Source of the DNA: Bordetella genomosp. 8
GTDB taxonomy: Bacteria; Pseudomonadota; Gammaproteobacteria; Burkholderiales; Burkholderiaceae_B
Assembly (NCBI RefSeq): GCF_002119685.1
Contig: NZ_CP021108.1
Coordinates: 3,472,001-3,536,000, forward strand
Direction of reading: 5' to 3'
Length of the DNA stretch: 64,000 nucleotides
The notes beneath the pieces were generated by a model that was not told where the DNA came from, did not search any database, and saw only the letters and a list, made by a program, of their open reading frames with translations. Shown here piece by piece: positions 18,560 to 27,221 of the stretch. Position 1 is the stretch's first letter. Each line of letters begins with the position of its first letter. The position numbers and the translations under genes were made by a program.

Positions 18560-20025
18560 TGCCGTGCACCATCCGCGGCGAAATCCACGCGCGCGGCCGT
18601 ATCGATTTCCACGGCCAGGTCCACGTCGTCCTCGCCCGGCACGCGCACCTTGGTGAACACGTGCTCGTGATAGACCACCGGCCGGGTGGCGTCCAGGCCC
18701 ATCTTGGCGCTGATGCCCTGCAGGTGGGCCGGCGCCGTCTCGCCATCGGCGGGGTTCCAGCCGACCGTGGTGGAAGGATCCAGCACGGAGCCCTGCGCGC
18801 CGGGTATCACCACCAGGTCGCGGTCGGCCTGGAAGCGTGTGGCAACCGCCCATTCCACCTGCTGCGGATCGTGCACTTCCACGTCGTCGTCCACGACGAT
18901 GACCTGCTTGATGTCGTAGTGGGCGCCGAAGGCGGCGCAGATCACGTTCTTGGGCTGGCCCTCATGCGTTTTGCGCAGCTTCACGTAAAGGTGATAGCGC
19001 CCCACTCCGCCTATCGCAAGGTGCACGTCCAGGACATTGGGAAAGCTGCGCTGCAGATGCGCCAGCAGCGTCGCCTCGCGCGGGATCGATCCCAGCAGCA
19101 GATGCTCCATCTCCGCCGGCACGATGGTGTGGTAGATGGGATCGCGGCGGTGCGTGATGGCGTCCACCGAGATGACCTCGCGCTGCTCGCGCGCGCTGTA
19201 GTACTTGGGAAACTCGCCGAATGGCCCTTCGAGCTCCAGATCGCCCGGCATGATGCGGCCTTCGATGACGATCTCGCAGTCGGCCGGCACGCGTACGTCG
19301 TTGGTCCGGCACTTGACCACCCGCAGCGGCGCGCCGTGCAGGGCGCCGGCGATCTCCATTTCATCGCTGTCCAGCGGCGCGATGGCCTGCGAAGCGAGCA
19401 TGGTCAGGGGATCGACGCCGATGGCCACGGCCACTTCCAGCGGCTGCTTGCGTGCTTCCGCTTCCTTGTAGAACGCCCACAGATGGCGCGGCAGGATCAG
19501 GATCGCCATGCGCGTCGGCGCGTGTACCTGGATGCGGTGTATCGACACGTTCTGCGCGCCAGTCGCGGGATTGCGCGCGATGACCAGGCCGGCGGTGATG
19601 TAGGGACCGTTGTCGTGTTCGCTGTGCGTGGGAATGGGCAGGATGTCGCGGACGGCGCGTTCGCGGTGCACGACCTGCTGGCACGGCGCCTGGTCCTGCG
19701 GGATTTCCTGCCACGGCACCGGATGTTCGGCCGCGTCGCGGAAGCGCCGCAGCAACTGGGATTCGGGTACGCCGATGGCTTCGGCGATCCAGGCGCGGCG
19801 GGCCATGAATCCCGATACCACGGGCACCGCATGCCCGTCCGGCTTGGGAAAATAAGCCGCCTGCTTGCCGTCCAGGCGTTTGGCGATCGCCGCCAGGCGG
19901 TGCTCGAGCGGCACGCCTTCGCGTATGACCGCCATGCGGCCGGTGTTCGCAAGGTGGGCCAGCCAGTGGCGCAGGTCCTTGAAGGGCGCGCCGGATGCCG
20001 GAATGGAAGATGCGCTGGTGCTCAT
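18556..20025 (-). CDS. hmfF: UbiD-family prenyl-FMN decarboxylase, HmfF-like
   Basis: The 489-aa protein is a reversible aromatic/heteroaromatic decarboxylase of the UbiD family. The prenyl-FMN/metal region spans NGPYITAGLVIARNPATG and NVSIHRIQVH. The acid-base motif is in DLELEGPFGEFPKYY (conserved Glu residues), and the C-terminal part has AVATRFQADRDLVVIPGAQGS. Length fits UbiD (450-500). Its start overlaps the acyl-CoA ligase stop by ATGA, and its own stop overlaps the UbiX start. Beside furoyl-CoA dehydrogenase-like genes the likely substrate is 2,5-furandicarboxylate, giving 2-furoate, as known for HmfF. Other UbiD substrates (phenolic acids, pyrrole carboxylate) remain possible. Confidence 0.82.
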   Translation of the reverse strand: MSTSASSIPASGAPFKDLRHWLAHLANTGRMAVIREGVPLEHRLAAIAKRLDGKQAAYFPKPDGHAVPVVSGFMARRAWIAEAIGVPESQLLRRFRDAAEHPVPWQEIPQDQAPCQQVVHRERAVRDILPIPTHSEHDNGPYITAGLVIARNPATGAQNVSIHRIQVHAPTRMAILILPRHLWAFYKEAEARKQPLEVAVAIGVDPLTMLASQAIAPLDSDEMEIAGALHGAPLRVVKCRTNDVRVPADCEIVIEGRIMPGDLELEGPFGEFPKYYSAREQREVISVDAITHRRDPIYHTIVPAEMEHLLLGSIPREATLLAHLQRSFPNVLDVHLAIGGVGRYHLYVKLRKTHEGQPKNVICAAFGAHYDIKQVIVVDDDVEVHDPQQVEWAVATRFQADRDLVVIPGAQGSVLDPSTTVGWNPADGETAPAHLQGISAKMGLDATRPVVYHEHVFTKVRVPGEDDVDLAVEIDTAARVDFAADGARQ

Positions 20026-21650
20026 GATGTTTCTCGGGCAGGGTTGGAGGGGGCCGTGCCGGCCGGGCCGCACGGCGTACCCAGGGCCTGGTATTCGCCT
20101 GCCGCCAGCTTGCGACGCAGGATCTTGCCCACGGGCGACTTGGGAATCTCGGCGACGAAGACGTATTCGCGCGGACGCTTGAAGTTGGGCAGGTCCGATT
20201 GCCGGCAGTGGGCGTCCAGGGACTGTGCGTCCAGCGCGGGACGCGCGTCGCTGCGCGTCACGAAGGCCACGACGCGTTGGCCCCAGCGTTCGTCGGGCAG
20301 CCCGGCGACGGCGACTTCCGCCACGCCGGGGCACAGCGAGATCACGGACTCGATGTCGACGGGCGAAATGTTTTCGCCGCCGCTGATGATCATGTCGTCG
20401 ACGCGGCCGGTCACGAACAGGTCGCCGTCCGCGTCCAGGTAGCCGATGTCGCCGGTGTAGTACCAGCCATCGCGCAAGGATTTGGCGTCGGCGTCCGGCC
20501 GCTTCCAATAGCCCTCGAAGGCCTCGTCGCCGCTCAGGTCGACGATGATCTGTCCTTCTTCGCCCACGGCGGCGACGTCATGCGCGCCGCGTGCGTCCAG
20601 CCGCACCACCCGCAGGCGGGTGTTGATGCCGGCGCGACCGGCGCTGCCGGGTTTGCGCAGGGCATCCTGGTCGATGGAGAAGGTGTAGACCTCGGAAGAT
20701 CCGTAGTGGTTGACGAACAGGCGCGGCTCGAAGGCGTGCCGCAGGCGCTGCAGCAAGGCGTCCTGCATGGGCGCGCCGGCAAAGCCCAGCTTGTCGACGG
20801 ACGCCAGGTCGGGGCCGGGCCCCGTGCCGCCGCCCTGCCGCTCGCGCTGCACCATCATGTCGTGGTACAGCGTGGGCACCAGGTAAAGGCAGGTCAGGCG
20901 TTCGCGTTCGATGAGCGCGAGCGCGCCGGCCGTATCGAAGCGCGGCATGCAGACGAAGACGCCGTCGACCAGGGCCATGGCCAGCAGCGAGCGCACCCCC
21001 ATGGTGTGGTACAGCGGCATGACGCCCAGTGTACGTTCGCCGCGTGCATACAGGTTCTGCGCCACGTGCGCCAGGGCGGCGGCGCGTTCCTGCCGGTGAC
21101 GTCGCGGTACGCCCTTGGGCTTGCCGGTGGTGCCGGACGTATACAGCATCAGCGAAAAATCATCGGCCCGCGCTTCGGGCTCCAGGGCGGCGCCGGTGTT
21201 GTCCAGCAGCTCGTCCCAGGCCAGTACGGCACCGGCGCCGTCTTGGGACGCGGCGTCAGGCGGCAGGCCCACGGCGATGCGCGGCAGCGGCCGCGCGGCG
21301 ACGCTGCCCAACACGGCCCCCTGGCTGGCCGGCTCGAAGAACACCACCTTGGCCTCGGCATCCGTGACGCAGTAATCGACTTCCTCCGGCTTGGCGCGCC
21401 AGTTCAGCGGCACCATGGTGACGCCCATGAACTGGCAGGCCCAGTGCAGCGTGGCCGCCTGGTGGCGGTTCTGCAGGACCGACAACAGGCGATCGCCGTG
21501 GGTCAGGCCCAAGCGCCTCAGCCCCACGACCGTGCGTGCGATCTGCCCATGCCATGCGGCGTAGTCCAGGCGCAGGTCGCCGTCGACCAGCGCCAGCGCG
21601 TGCGGGCTGCGCTCCACGCTTTGCAGAAAAGTTCTTCCCAGGTCGAGCAT
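20022..21650 (-). CDS. hmfD: AMP-forming acyl-CoA synthetase, HmfD-like (2-furoyl-CoA synthetase candidate)
   Basis: The 542-aa adenylate-forming ligase activates a carboxylic acid to its CoA thioester. Motifs: P-loop LMLYTSGTTGKPKGVPRRH, then YGSSEVYTFS, the hinge region YTGDIGYLDADGDLFVTGRVDDMIISGGENISP, and the C-terminal catalytic Lys in KSPVGKILRRKL. The start ATG lies one base after the stop of the 2Fe-2S subunit gene; an open extension of 29 codons is Pro/Arg-rich antisense-like sequence and is rejected. In the hmf pathway this step makes 2-furoyl-CoA, the substrate of the adjacent molybdenum enzyme. Benzoate-type acids are the main alternative. Confidence 0.8.
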   Translation of the reverse strand: MLDLGRTFLQSVERSPHALALVDGDLRLDYAAWHGQIARTVVGLRRLGLTHGDRLLSVLQNRHQAATLHWACQFMGVTMVPLNWRAKPEEVDYCVTDAEAKVVFFEPASQGAVLGSVAARPLPRIAVGLPPDAASQDGAGAVLAWDELLDNTGAALEPEARADDFSLMLYTSGTTGKPKGVPRRHRQERAAALAHVAQNLYARGERTLGVMPLYHTMGVRSLLAMALVDGVFVCMPRFDTAGALALIERERLTCLYLVPTLYHDMMVQRERQGGGTGPGPDLASVDKLGFAGAPMQDALLQRLRHAFEPRLFVNHYGSSEVYTFSIDQDALRKPGSAGRAGINTRLRVVRLDARGAHDVAAVGEEGQIIVDLSGDEAFEGYWKRPDADAKSLRDGWYYTGDIGYLDADGDLFVTGRVDDMIISGGENISPVDIESVISLCPGVAEVAVAGLPDERWGQRVVAFVTRSDARPALDAQSLDAHCRQSDLPNFKRPREYVFVAEIPKSPVGKILRRKLAAGEYQALGTPCGPAGTAPSNPARETS

Positions 21651-21651
21651 G

Positions 21652-22224
21652 TCAGGATCCCGTGGACGACGTGACGGAGATGGGGGACGCGGCGTTGGAG
21701 GCGGCGTTGGAGGCCGCGTTGGCAGCCTGGGCCGCACCGCGTTGCGCGGCGATTTCCAGCACCGCGCGGACGATGGGCGTGTAGCCCGTGCATCGGCACA
21801 GGTGCCCGGACAGCATCTCGCGCACTTCCGCCTCGGTCGGATCCGGACGTCGCCGCAGGTAGTCGTCGCAGGACATCAGGATGCCGGCCGTGCAGAAACC
21901 GCACTGCAGCGCGTGGTGGCGCTGGAAAGCCGCCTGCAGGTCGGACAGCGGCCCGTCGGCATCGCACAAGCCTTCCACCGTGTCGATGTGCCGACCTTCC
22001 GCCTGCACCGCCAAGGTCATGCATGAACGCTGTGCGACGCCGTCGATCTGCACCGTGCAGGCGCCGCAGACGCCGTGCTCGCAGCCGACGTGGGTGCCCG
22101 TCGCACCCAGGCCTTCGCGCAGGAAATCCGACAGCAGCGTGCGCGCGGCGCAGGCCGCGCCGCGCTCGACGCCGTTCAATTGCAGCCGCACCGTGTGCAG
22201 GCTGTCGCGGGCTATCTGCTTCAT
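21652..22224 (-). CDS. hmfC: 2Fe-2S subunit of molybdenum hydroxylase, HmfC-like
   Basis: The 190-aa electron-transfer subunit binds two [2Fe-2S] clusters. The plant-ferredoxin-type set is Cys48, Cys53, Cys56 and Cys68 (GCEHGVCGACT). The C-terminal set is Cys108, Cys111, Cys143 and Cys145 (QCGFCTAG and LCRCTGY). All eight are present. After residue 165 the protein has a small-residue tail with a repeated NAAS unit, not part of the family fold. The start overlaps the FAD-subunit stop by ATGA. In xanthine-dehydrogenase-type enzymes this subunit passes electrons from Mo to FAD; here the substrate is probably 2-furoyl-CoA by context. Confidence 0.85.
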   Translation of the reverse strand: MKQIARDSLHTVRLQLNGVERGAACAARTLLSDFLREGLGATGTHVGCEHGVCGACTVQIDGVAQRSCMTLAVQAEGRHIDTVEGLCDADGPLSDLQAAFQRHHALQCGFCTAGILMSCDDYLRRRPDPTEAEVREMLSGHLCRCTGYTPIVRAVLEIAAQRGAAQAANAASNAASNAASPISVTSSTGS

Positions 22225-23054
22225 GTGTTCGTTGTCTCCGTGACCTCGCGCAGCACCTGCGCGCCCAGCCGCCGCACCAGGTGGCGGCGAAAGCTGGCGC
22301 TGGCATGCGCGTCGCCCTGCGCGTCCAGCTGCCAGGCGAAATCGTTGAGCGCGCTTTCCAGGTCGGCGCCGCGCAGATCGGCCGGCCAGCACGCCAGCCG
22401 CGGCCGATCCGCCACGCCGCCCACGGCCAGGCGCAGCTCGCCGGGGCCGGCCACGGCGGCCACCGCGACGATGGCGAAATCGCCGTGGCGCGCGGAAAAC
22501 TCCGTGAAGGCGCAGCGCTGCCCGGCGACATCCAGCGGAAAGCGCACTTCCTGCAGCAGCTCGTCCGGCGCGCGCGCCGTCATCAGCATGCCCTGGAAGA
22601 AATCCTCGGCCGCCACCGTGCGCCTCCTGGCGGCCCGCCGCAGCACGACTTCGCCGCCCAGCGCCAGCAATGCCAGCGGCAGTTCCGCGCTGGGATCGGC
22701 GTGGGCCACCGAGCCGCAGACCGTGCCGCGATTGCGGATCTGGAAGTGCGAGATATGGGGGAATATCCGCTGCAGCAGCGGGACCTCGTGCGCCAGCTTC
22801 GCGCGCCACTCCACGCTGGCCTGCGTCGCGGCGGCGCCCACCGCCAGCACGCCGCCGTCCGCGCGCACGTAGTCCAGGTCCGCCGTACGAGAGATATCGA
22901 TCAACGCGGCCGGCTGGGCCAGGCGCATGTTCAGCACCGCCATCAGCGATTGCCCGCCGGCCAGGATGCGGGCGTCCTCGCCCAGCCTGCCCAGCAGCTC
23001 CACGGCCTCGTCGGCGCTGTCGGCGCGCAGGTAGTCGAAAGCAGCTGGCTTCAT
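22221..23054 (-). CDS. hmfB: FAD-binding subunit of molybdenum hydroxylase, HmfB-like (CoxM family)
   Basis: The 277-aa protein has the two FAD-binding signatures of the CoxM family: ILAGGQSLMAVLNMRLAQP near residues 30-48 and FQIRNRGTVCGSVAHADPSAELP near 105-127. A C-terminal CO-dehydrogenase flavoprotein domain follows. It starts at an ATGA overlap with the large-subunit stop and ends in an ATGA overlap with the 2Fe-2S subunit, so the three subunits are translationally coupled as L-M-S. The complex would hydroxylate 2-furoyl-CoA at C5 in the cytoplasm. Confidence 0.85.
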   Translation of the reverse strand: MKPAAFDYLRADSADEAVELLGRLGEDARILAGGQSLMAVLNMRLAQPAALIDISRTADLDYVRADGGVLAVGAAATQASVEWRAKLAHEVPLLQRIFPHISHFQIRNRGTVCGSVAHADPSAELPLALLALGGEVVLRRAARRRTVAAEDFFQGMLMTARAPDELLQEVRFPLDVAGQRCAFTEFSARHGDFAIVAVAAVAGPGELRLAVGGVADRPRLACWPADLRGADLESALNDFAWQLDAQGDAHASASFRRHLVRRLGAQVLREVTETTNT

Positions 23055-26000
23055 CGCGATACTCCCAGGCGACGCAGCAGCCAGCGCAGCCAGGACTGTC
23101 GCGGCGCCGCCTCTGCCGCGCCGCCGGCGGCCTGCCGGCCCAGTTGTTCGAAGAGCTGGCGCAACACGATTTTGGCGGCGCCCTCCAGCATGCGGCCGCC
23201 CACAGCCGCGACCTTGCCGGACACCTGGGCTTCATAGTCGTAGCGCAGCAGGCAGCCGCCATCGCGCGGTTCCAGCGACACCACGCCGCTGCCCTGCGCC
23301 GCCCCCATGCTCGACAGGCCCGAACCCGCCAGCCGCAGGCGATGCGGCGGGTCCAGGTCGCTCAGGGCCACCTCGGCGGCGTAGCGGGCCTTGATCATGC
23401 CCACGCCCACGGTCACGTCGGCCCGATAGCGGTGCGGCCCGATCTCTTCCAAGGCATGGCAGCCGGGAATCACGCGCGCCAGCGCGGCGGGATCCATCAG
23501 CACGTCGAAGACGGCCTGGGGCGTGGCCGACAACGCGATCTCGCCGCGCGCGGACAAGGCCTTGCCCTTGGCATCGCCGCCGATGCGGCCGACGGCCGTG
23601 CCGTCGGCGGCGCCCTGGGCCGTCCCGTCCGGGCGGCCTGCCTCGCCTTGTGCGCCCAAGGCGCCCGCGGCCTCCAGCGACGCGGCGACCGCCGCCGACG
23701 GTGGCGGATCGTCGATGCCGATCAGCGCCATCACGCGCGCCGGCGTCAAGGGCAGTTCGATGTCCTCGCAGCCCAGCGCATCGGCCACCGCGTTCGCAAT
23801 ACAGGGCGGCGTGCTCATGTTGTTGCCCTCGCCCAGGCCCTTGGCGCCCAGCGGTGTAAAGGGGCTGGGCGTCTCCAGATGCAGGATCACCGGCTCGGGG
23901 ACTTCGCAGGTGGTCGGCACCAGATAGTCGGCGAACGTGCCGGACTGGAAGCTGCCGTCGCCGCCGTAGCGGAATTCCTCCATCAACGCCGCGCCCAGGC
24001 CCTGCGCGAAGGCGCCGCGTATCTGCCCATCGGCCAGGGCGGGATTCAGCAGCGTGCCGGCGTCGTGCGTGGTGACGTAGCGATCGATCCGCACCCGGCC
24101 GGTGTCGCGATCCACTTCCACGGCGCAGATGTCGAAGGCAAAGCCATAGGCGGCCGACGTATTGATGCGATCGTCGTCGTCCGGCGGCGTGAGCTGCGGC
24201 GGCGTCCAGAACGCCGTCTCGCGCAGTCCCGGCGCCTCGCCCGCGGGCAGCAAGCCGGGCGCCCAGTGCGGGCCGGCGGCGAAGCGGGCGAACGGCAGGC
24301 CGCGCGCCGGGTCATGGCGCGGATAGACCTTGCCGTCCTCGAACACCACGTCGTCCGGTTCGCACCCCAGCGTCGCGGCGGCAATGCGCGCGAGCTTGTC
24401 GCGCAAGCGCTGGCAGGCGATGTGCAGCGTTCCCGCCACCGCGCCGGCGAAACGGCTGGAATAGTTGCCGGCGGCGACGGACCAGGCATCCTTGGTGGTG
24501 TCGAACTCCACGTTCACCATCACGTCTTCGATGGCCACGCCGAAGACCTCCGCGGCCACTTGGGCGCATACCGTGCGATGCCCCTGCCCCGCCGGCGAGG
24601 ACGCCACGGTGACGGTGATGCCGCCCAGCGGATCGATGGCCACGGTGGCCGCGGCGATCCCGCCGTTCTTGGGGCCGGCCTTGGCGCGCTGGTCGCGCGT
24701 CAGGGCCGTGGTGATATAGCCCATGTTGGAAATCGACGGCTCGACGATGGCCGCGAAGCCGATGCCGTAGAGCCGTCCCTGCACACGCGCGGCTGCCCGC
24801 CGGGCGCGCAGCTCATCCAGGCCACCCTCGCGCACGGCCAGCTCCAGCGCCTTCTGGTAATCGCCGGAATCGATCAGCGCACCCGCGGCGGCGCGGTAAG
24901 GAAACGCGTCGCGGGGAATGAAGTTGCGCCGGTAGACATCCAGCGGATCCATCTCCAGCTCGACCGCGATGCGCTGCGCCAGTCGCTCCAGCACGAAATA
25001 CGTCTGCGCGCCGCCGAAGCCGCGCACCAGGCCGGTGGGCGTCTTGCTGGTCAGCACCACGCGGTTGCGCACGCGCAGGTGTTCGATGGCATAGGCGCCG
25101 GTCAGGCAGCCATGCATGCGGTAGAACGTGGCGGGCTCCGGGGCGCGCAGGTAGCCGCCGCAATCGTCGAACTGGTCCAGCGACAGGGCCAGGATGCGCC
25201 CGTCATGGTCGACCGCCGCTTCCGCATGGCACAGGCGCGCGGTGGCCGATGTGGCGGCCGCCAGGTGCTCCAGGCGGTCTTCCACCCACTTCACCGGCGC
25301 GCCGGCCTTGCGCGCGGCCAGGCACATGAGCACGACCGAACTCATCACCGCCTGCTTGACGCCGAAGCTGCCGCCGGAATCGGGGAAGGTGCGATGGCGC
25401 AGCCGGTTGCCCGGTATCTTCAGGGCCATGGCCATCACCGTGTGCAGCGAGAACGGCCCCATGAAGTTGGACTGGACGTCGTAGCCGTCCTGCTCGGAAA
25501 GGAACTGCGCCACGACCACCGCGGTCTCGATGGGCGTGCACGAATTGCGCGGATAGCGCAAGGTCAGCGCGATGCGCCTGGGCGCCGCCGCGAACGCGGC
25601 GTCCGGATCGCCATAGCGAAAGCTGCGGTCGCTGACCACGTTGCTGCCCACCTGCTCGTGCAGGACGGGCGCGTCGGGTTCGATGGCGCTTTCGATGTCG
25701 GTGACCGGTCCCAGCGGCTCGTACTCGGCTTCCACCAGTTCGGCCGCGTCTTCCGCCAGGTAACGGCTTTCCGCCACCACCACGGCCACCGGCTCGCCTA
25801 CGTAGCGCACCTTGTCCACCGCCAACGCCCACAAGTCCATGGGCTGCTTTACGCCGACGATGAAGGGTTTGGACCAACGCCGCACGTCGGCGCCGGTCAG
25901 CACCGCGCGTACGCCGGGCATGGCTTCGGCGCGCGCGGCGCGGACCTCCCGCAGCCGGGCATGCGCGTGGGGCGAACGCACCACCGCAGCGTGCAGCGTA

Positions 26001-26149
26001 CCGGGCCGCAGCGCCGCATCGTCGCCGTAGCCGCCGCGGCCGGTCAGCAGCGCGCGGTCTTCGACCCGCGCTGTCGCACGGCCCAGATGACGGCGCCGCT
26101 CCGGCGCCGGCGCGGCGGACGTATCGGGATCCAGGGTGGTCAGGGTCAT
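23051..26149 (-). CDS. hmfA: Molybdopterin-binding large subunit of xanthine-dehydrogenase-family enzyme with C-terminal CoxG domain, HmfA-like
   Basis: The 1032-aa protein is the catalytic subunit of a molybdenum hydroxylase. The N-terminal a/b hammerhead domain (about 20-135) is followed by Mo-pterin motifs GGSFGVKQAV, RGFGGAQTYF and GQGHRTVCAQV. The catalytic Glu is in GAKGLGEGNNMSTPP around residue 780. A Gly/Ala-rich linker then leads to a roughly 160-residue SRPBCC/CoxG-like domain (from about 865: EIALSATPQAVFDVLMDP...). The CoxG part is normally a separate gene. No strong ribosome site is seen before the ATG; the preceding Bug gene ends only 10 bases upstream. In furoate degraders the homologous enzyme is furoyl-CoA dehydrogenase. 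Confidence 0.83.
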   Translation of the reverse strand: MTLTTLDPDTSAAPAPERRRHLGRATARVEDRALLTGRGGYGDDAALRPGTLHAAVVRSPHAHARLREVRAARAEAMPGVRAVLTGADVRRWSKPFIVGVKQPMDLWALAVDKVRYVGEPVAVVVAESRYLAEDAAELVEAEYEPLGPVTDIESAIEPDAPVLHEQVGSNVVSDRSFRYGDPDAAFAAAPRRIALTLRYPRNSCTPIETAVVVAQFLSEQDGYDVQSNFMGPFSLHTVMAMALKIPGNRLRHRTFPDSGGSFGVKQAVMSSVVLMCLAARKAGAPVKWVEDRLEHLAAATSATARLCHAEAAVDHDGRILALSLDQFDDCGGYLRAPEPATFYRMHGCLTGAYAIEHLRVRNRVVLTSKTPTGLVRGFGGAQTYFVLERLAQRIAVELEMDPLDVYRRNFIPRDAFPYRAAAGALIDSGDYQKALELAVREGGLDELRARRAAARVQGRLYGIGFAAIVEPSISNMGYITTALTRDQRAKAGPKNGGIAAATVAIDPLGGITVTVASSPAGQGHRTVCAQVAAEVFGVAIEDVMVNVEFDTTKDAWSVAAGNYSSRFAGAVAGTLHIACQRLRDKLARIAAATLGCEPDDVVFEDGKVYPRHDPARGLPFARFAAGPHWAPGLLPAGEAPGLRETAFWTPPQLTPPDDDDRINTSAAYGFAFDICAVEVDRDTGRVRIDRYVTTHDAGTLLNPALADGQIRGAFAQGLGAALMEEFRYGGDGSFQSGTFADYLVPTTCEVPEPVILHLETPSPFTPLGAKGLGEGNNMSTPPCIANAVADALGCEDIELPLTPARVMALIGIDDPPPSAAVAASLEAAGALGAQGEAGRPDGTAQGAADGTAVGRIGGDAKGKALSARGEIALSATPQAVFDVLMDPAALARVIPGCHALEEIGPHRYRADVTVGVGMIKARYAAEVALSDLDPPHRLRLAGSGLSSMGAAQGSGVVSLEPRDGGCLLRYDYEAQVSGKVAAVGGRMLEGAAKIVLRQLFEQLGRQAAGGAAEAAPRQSWLRWLLRRLGVSR

Positions 26150-26159
26150 CGTACTGCGC

Positions 26160-27164
26160 TCATTCGGCCCGGATGCCGGCCTTCTTGATCACCGGCGCCC
26201 ATTTGCCGTCCTGCGCCTGAAAGAACTTATCGAAGTCGGCCGTGGATCCGCCCAGTATCTGGACGCCCTGCGCCTCGAACACCGACTTCACGTCATCGTC
26301 GCGCAAGGCCTTGTTCAACTGCGCGTTGAGCTTTTCGATGATGGGCTTGGGCGTGCCGCGCGGGGCGGCCAACCCATACCAGACCGAGACCTCGAATCCG
26401 GGATACCCTTGTTCGGCCACCGTCGGAATGTCGGGCACCGACGGCAGGCGCTTGGCCGTGGTGATGCCCAGGGCGCGCATCTTGCCCGCCTTGATCTGCG
26501 GCAAGGCGTTGGGCAGGTTGTCGAACATGACGTCGACCTGTCCGCCCAGCAGGGCCGTGACCATGGGCGCGCTGCCCTTGTACGGGATCTGGTTCAGGTC
26601 CGTGCCGGTCACGTTCTTGAAGTACTCCATCGCCAGGTGCAGCGACGTCCCGTTGCCGGCGGACGCGTAGTTCATCTTGCCCGGGTCGGCCTTGGCCCTG
26701 GCCACCAGGTCGGGCAGCGACTTGATGGGCGATTCGCTGCGCACCAACAGCACGTTGGGCGTCTCGCCCGCCAGCAATACCGGCACGAAGTCGCGTTGCG
26801 TGTCGTACGGCAGCTTGGAATAGATGTATTGATTCACCACCAGCGGGAAGCCCACCACCACCAGCGTATAGCCGTCCGGCGTGGCGCGGGCGCCCGCTTC
26901 GGTGCCCACCACGGTGCCGGCCCCGGGCCGGTTTTCCACGATGACAGGCTGGTGCCAAGCTTCGGTCAGCTTCTTGCCCAGCACGCGCGCCATGGTGTCG
27001 TTGAAGCCCCCGGGCGTATACGGCACGATGATGCGCATCGCATTGTCCGGATAACTGGCCACGTCGGCGGCGGCGGCCGGCGCATTGCCGAGCGCGGCGG
27101 CCATGGCCATGCCTGCCATGGCCAGCAATGCGCCGCGGCGGCGCGCGAAATTCCTGTTTTGCAT
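26160..27164 (-). CDS. Bug-family (TctC) periplasmic solute-binding protein 1
   Basis: The 334-aa protein has an N-terminal signal peptide (RRRGALLAMAGMAMAAALGNAPAAAA region, cleavage near ADVASYP). The Bug/TTT receptor fold follows: MRIIVPYTPGGFNDTMARVL, NRPGAGTVVGTEAGARATPDGYTLVV and the YKGSAPMVTALLGGQVDVMFDNLP region. Such receptors bind small carboxylates. GAGGAGGG lies 5 bases before the ATG at 27164, a strong site that excludes the 16-codon upstream extension. It sits just ahead of the furoyl-CoA dehydrogenase-like genes, so it may capture a furan or other aromatic acid. No TctA/TctB membrane genes are nearby, which is typical of orphan Bug proteins. Confidence 0.93.
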   Translation of the reverse strand: MQNRNFARRRGALLAMAGMAMAAALGNAPAAAADVASYPDNAMRIIVPYTPGGFNDTMARVLGKKLTEAWHQPVIVENRPGAGTVVGTEAGARATPDGYTLVVVGFPLVVNQYIYSKLPYDTQRDFVPVLLAGETPNVLLVRSESPIKSLPDLVARAKADPGKMNYASAGNGTSLHLAMEYFKNVTGTDLNQIPYKGSAPMVTALLGGQVDVMFDNLPNALPQIKAGKMRALGITTAKRLPSVPDIPTVAEQGYPGFEVSVWYGLAAPRGTPKPIIEKLNAQLNKALRDDDVKSVFEAQGVQILGGSTADFDKFFQAQDGKWAPVIKKAGIRAE

Positions 27165-27221
27165 TCGTCCCTCCTCGTTATGGCTGCATCGGTCGACCGA
27201 TGCTCGCGTCATCGCCCGCGA

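Noticed and set aside
22670..26188. 1172-codon plus-strand open frame
   Set aside because: Antisense to the molybdenum subunit and FAD subunit genes; composition rich in Arg/Ala/Gly/His without domain motifs.
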